DNA of 7,487 nucleotides, taken from an uncultured Flammeovirgaceae bacterium. GTDB lineage: Bacteria > Bacteroidota > Bacteroidia > Cytophagales > Cyclobacteriaceae. Position numbers and translations under genes: made by a program. The notes under the pieces were generated by a model that was not told where the DNA came from, ran no database searches, and was given only the letters and a program-made list of their open reading frames with translations. Below are positions 6,206 through 7,487 of this stretch, one piece after another. Position 1 is the stretch's first letter. Each line of letters opens with the position of its first letter. The stretch is taken from assembly GCA_946480685.1 (NCBI GenBank), contig CAMLLI010000185.1, positions 1 through 7,487 on the forward strand. Reading direction: 5' to 3'.

Positions 6206-6253
6206 AAAAAAACAAAAAGCCCATCGCTCTGCTTTGTAGCAGAATGATGGGCT
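6206..6253 (-). terminator. Strong - strand rho-independent terminator with no assigned gene
   Basis: AGCCCATCG-C-TCTGCT (6218-6233) pairs with AGCAGA-A-TGATGGGCT (6238-6253): 15 pairs including one G-U, a single C/A mismatch and a TTGT loop. On the - strand it is followed by TTTTTGTTTTTTT (6218-6206). The other side has no T-run, so it acts on - strand transcripts. Nothing convincing is encoded on the - strand between here and the regulator gene at 6583, so it either ends a small RNA or small-ORF transcript or stops antisense read-through from under the regulator. Confidence 0.75.
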
Positions 6254-6512
6254 CGTACTCTAATGTAGAAAACAATCTACAGACTTACAACCAATTAGCG
6301 TTATTTATTCAGTGCCAGGTGTTGAATCTCCGGAACCACTTCCAAAAAATGCCCGGCAGCATTTTCCGGTTGATGGCTTCCGGAGAAAAATTAACCATGG
6401 CAAACGGTTCGCAAAATGGGATATTCTACTGCATCATTTGCCAATACCTTCACGAATATAGAATCAAAATATCACTATTTGAAATAATAATTCTTCAAAA
6501 TGAATAAAAAAC
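6254..6512. other. Gene-poor AT-rich stretch with inverted repeats
   Basis: No protein gene can be supported. The stretch contains TGTAGA/TCTACA (6264-6269, 6276-6281), the 9-base inverted pair TCTCCGGAA (6327-6335) and TTCCGGAGA (6378-6386), and a third CCGG inside TTTTCCGGTT. Two weak open frames exist: one on the + strand beginning inside the terminator hairpin at 6244, and a 29-codon frame on the - strand (6398-6309) whose peptide is rich in Trp, Phe, Lys and Arg. Composition is more AT-rich than in the flanking genes near 6420-6540. It may be the body of the transcript ended by the - strand terminator, or decayed DNA. Confidence 0.4.
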
Positions 6513-6535
6513 ACATATTTCAGGATAAAATATGT
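6513..6535. promoter_or_regulatory. Palindrome upstream of the HTH regulator, possible operator
   Basis: ACATATTT (6513-6520) and AAATATGT (6528-6535) are perfect 8-base inverted arms with a 7-base spacer, centred about 60 bases before the regulator ATG. Small HTH regulators commonly bind such palindromes at their own promoter, so autoregulation is a fair inference. The arms are AT-only apart from one C/G pair, so a chance palindrome is possible. Confidence 0.4.
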
Positions 6536-6570
6536 CGTACCATCCCCGTGATCAGGTGAAGAAAGGTTGC

Positions 6571-6578
6571 TAAAATTG
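6571..6578 (+). promoter_or_regulatory. Possible -7 element giving a near-leaderless regulator mRNA
   Basis: TAAAATTG matches TAnnTTTG except for one base and ends four bases before the ATG at 6583. If used, transcription would begin at or next to the start codon, which fits the absence of a Shine-Dalgarno site. No good TTG -33 element is seen at the usual spacing (the best is GTG near 6548). Confidence 0.25.
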
Positions 6579-6582
6579 CGAC

Positions 6583-6954
6583 ATGGATATTCACGTAGGA
6601 AAAGAAATTGAAAAGGTGCTGCGCAAATCGGGAATGAAAACAAAAGATTTCGCCAGGAAGATCAATACCACACCACGAAATGTTTATTCCATCTGCGCGC
6701 GCAAGGAAGTGAAAACGGACTTGCTCAAGATCATCAGCAAGGTGCTTAACTACAACTTCTTCAGCTTGTACATTCAACCCATTCGTCCGGAATATAGTGT
6801 ATACACGCAGGTTCCCATGTCAACCTTAGCACAAGATGCGCTACCGGTATATTCCAAAAACAAAGTGATGATTACACTGGAGCTCGATGGCAAGCCTGAG
6901 ACACTGGATGAAAGCATTCGCCGGCTGCAGCGTATCAACAACGCATTGGACTGA
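6583..6954 (+). CDS. Small helix-turn-helix (XRE-like) transcriptional regulator
   Basis: A 123-residue protein with an N-terminal HTH domain (about 5-60): GKEIEKVLRKSG (6-17), MKTKDFARKIN (18-28) as the first HTH helix, TTPRNVYSICAR (29-40) as the recognition helix, and VKTDLLKIISKVLN (43-56) closing the bundle as in Cro/CI-like domains. The linker is rich in Pro and Tyr. The C-terminus VMITLELDGKPETLDESIRRLQRINN (95-120) has a strand-then-helix look and is probably a dimerisation or ligand segment. DNA binding is well supported; targets are not known. An upstream palindrome (6513-6535) and the very short leader suggest self-control. It sits beside the unusual inverted-repeat region and is the only regulator near it. 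No toxin gene is adjacent: the next gene converges on it with a 43-base gap, so a toxin-antitoxin role is not supported. Confidence 0.85.
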   Translation: MDIHVGKEIEKVLRKSGMKTKDFARKINTTPRNVYSICARKEVKTDLLKIISKVLNYNFFSLYIQPIRPEYSVYTQVPMSTLAQDALPVYSKNKVMITLELDGKPETLDESIRRLQRINNALD

Positions 6955-6997
6955 TGTAAAAATTAAATAAAGCTATATATAGGCGTGAGCAGGTAAA

Positions 6998-7487
6998 CTA
7001 CTTCATATACATATAGTCAACCGTAACATTCACCATTGCTTTTAACCCGGTAAGCATACCGCGTTCATCCATCATAAAATCAGGTGTATGGTGTGATGCT
7101 GCTTTCTCTACGGGTATCTCCGGAGGGCATGCGCCTACAAAGAAGAAGAAGCCTGGTACTTTTTTCTGATAGTATGCAAAGTCCTCAGCACCGGTTACTG
7201 CTGGTATACGGGCAACGTTCTGTTCACCGGCAGCCTTGTTCAGACTCGCTACCATTTTCTCGGTAGTAGCAGGATCGTTATAGGTTACAGGCGTCATGCG
7301 TGTTATTTCGATCTCCGCCTTGGCTCCGGCACTCTCTGCTATATTTGTTACGGTGCGCTTCAATCGCTCGTGTATATCATTTTGCATCGCTTCATCGAAG
7401 GTGCGTATGGTGCCGGTCATCTCGGCATATTCAGGTATAATGTTCTGGCGTATACCGGCATGTATAGTTCCTACCGATATAACGGCA
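6998..7487 (-). CDS. M20-family amidohydrolase/peptidase, C-terminal part
   Basis: The frame stays open to the window edge, so only the last 162 residues are visible and the true start is beyond base 7487. The visible part begins in the dimerisation domain with VGTIHAGIRQNIIPEYAEM (5-23) and GTIRTFDE (25-32), the pattern seen in N-acyl-amino-acid and hippurate-type amidohydrolases, and returns to the catalytic domain with TGAEDFAYY (98-106), PGFFFFVGA (111-119) and SHHTPDF (131-137), where one His should be a metal ligand. The remaining ligands lie in the missing half. The family hydrolyses amide bonds of acylated amino acids or small peptides with a pair of divalent metals; the exact substrate cannot be told from this half. 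Location cannot be judged without the N-terminus. It converges on the regulator gene and no hairpin terminator separates them. Confidence 0.92.
   Translation of the reverse strand, partial: AVISVGTIHAGIRQNIIPEYAEMTGTIRTFDEAMQNDIHERLKRTVTNIAESAGAKAEIEITRMTPVTYNDPATTEKMVASLNKAAGEQNVARIPAVTGAEDFAYYQKKVPGFFFFVGACPPEIPVEKAASHHTPDFMMDERGMLTGLKAMVNVTVDYMYMK

Noticed and set aside
5811..6281. CRISPR array or insertion sequence
   Set aside because: The inverted repeats differ in sequence and spacing, no direct repeats of constant length occur, and no transposase or Cas gene fragment was recognised.
6244..6507. An 87-codon + strand frame
   Set aside because: Its ATG lies inside the - strand terminator hairpin, there is no promoter or ribosome site, and its composition is that of AT-rich intergenic DNA.
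6583..6954. Antitoxin of a toxin-antitoxin pair
   Set aside because: The HTH protein has no adjacent co-directional partner; the downstream gene is a convergent M20 amidohydrolase and the upstream stretch has no credible toxin gene on the same strand.

Overview
The window reads as chromosomal DNA from a member of the Bacteroidota, most likely from the Cytophagales or a close relative. The reasons are a TPR-type sensor kinase of the style common in that phylum, genes that lack purine-rich Shine-Dalgarno sites, TAnnTTTG-like promoter elements, a KptA/Tpt1 enzyme spaced like the one known from Runella, and moderate GC content. No rRNA or tRNA gene is visible. The order-level assignment is inference.

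Left part (1-4233, all on the + strand): the 3' portion of a membrane histidine kinase, a YugP-type membrane zinc metallopeptidase, a complete acyl-CoA dehydrogenase and a complete RNA 2'-phosphotransferase (KptA/Tpt1). Each of the first three genes is followed by its own hairpin-plus-T-run terminator (1297-1330, 2218-2251, 3462-3497). They therefore look like separate transcription units rather than an operon: signalling, envelope proteolysis, fatty or branched-chain acyl-CoA oxidation, and RNA end processing.

Middle part (4246-5743, - strand): a two-gene operon of unknown function. The upstream gene encodes a small beta-rich protein without a signal peptide. It overlaps by 26 bases the start of a gene for an exported protein with a central charged coiled coil and a C-terminal half that looks like an outer-membrane beta-barrel ending in Phe. 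The overlap implies translational coupling.

Accessory part (about 5800-6582): roughly 780 bases with no convincing protein gene but many inverted repeats. It holds several near-perfect hairpins in a row, two sets of interleaved complementary segments that could form H-type pseudoknots, a T-run on the + strand at 6030-6035, and a strong terminator that faces the - strand at 6206-6253 with no obvious gene to terminate. I could not match it to tmRNA, RNase P, SRP or 6S RNA, or to a riboswitch I can name. It is the best candidate in the window for something undescribed.

Right part: a small helix-turn-helix regulator (6583-6954) with a palindrome just upstream that may be its operator. It converges on the C-terminal part of an M20-family amidohydrolase (6998 to the window edge, - strand). 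GTATAC and related TATA-containing words recur across the window, inside and outside genes.
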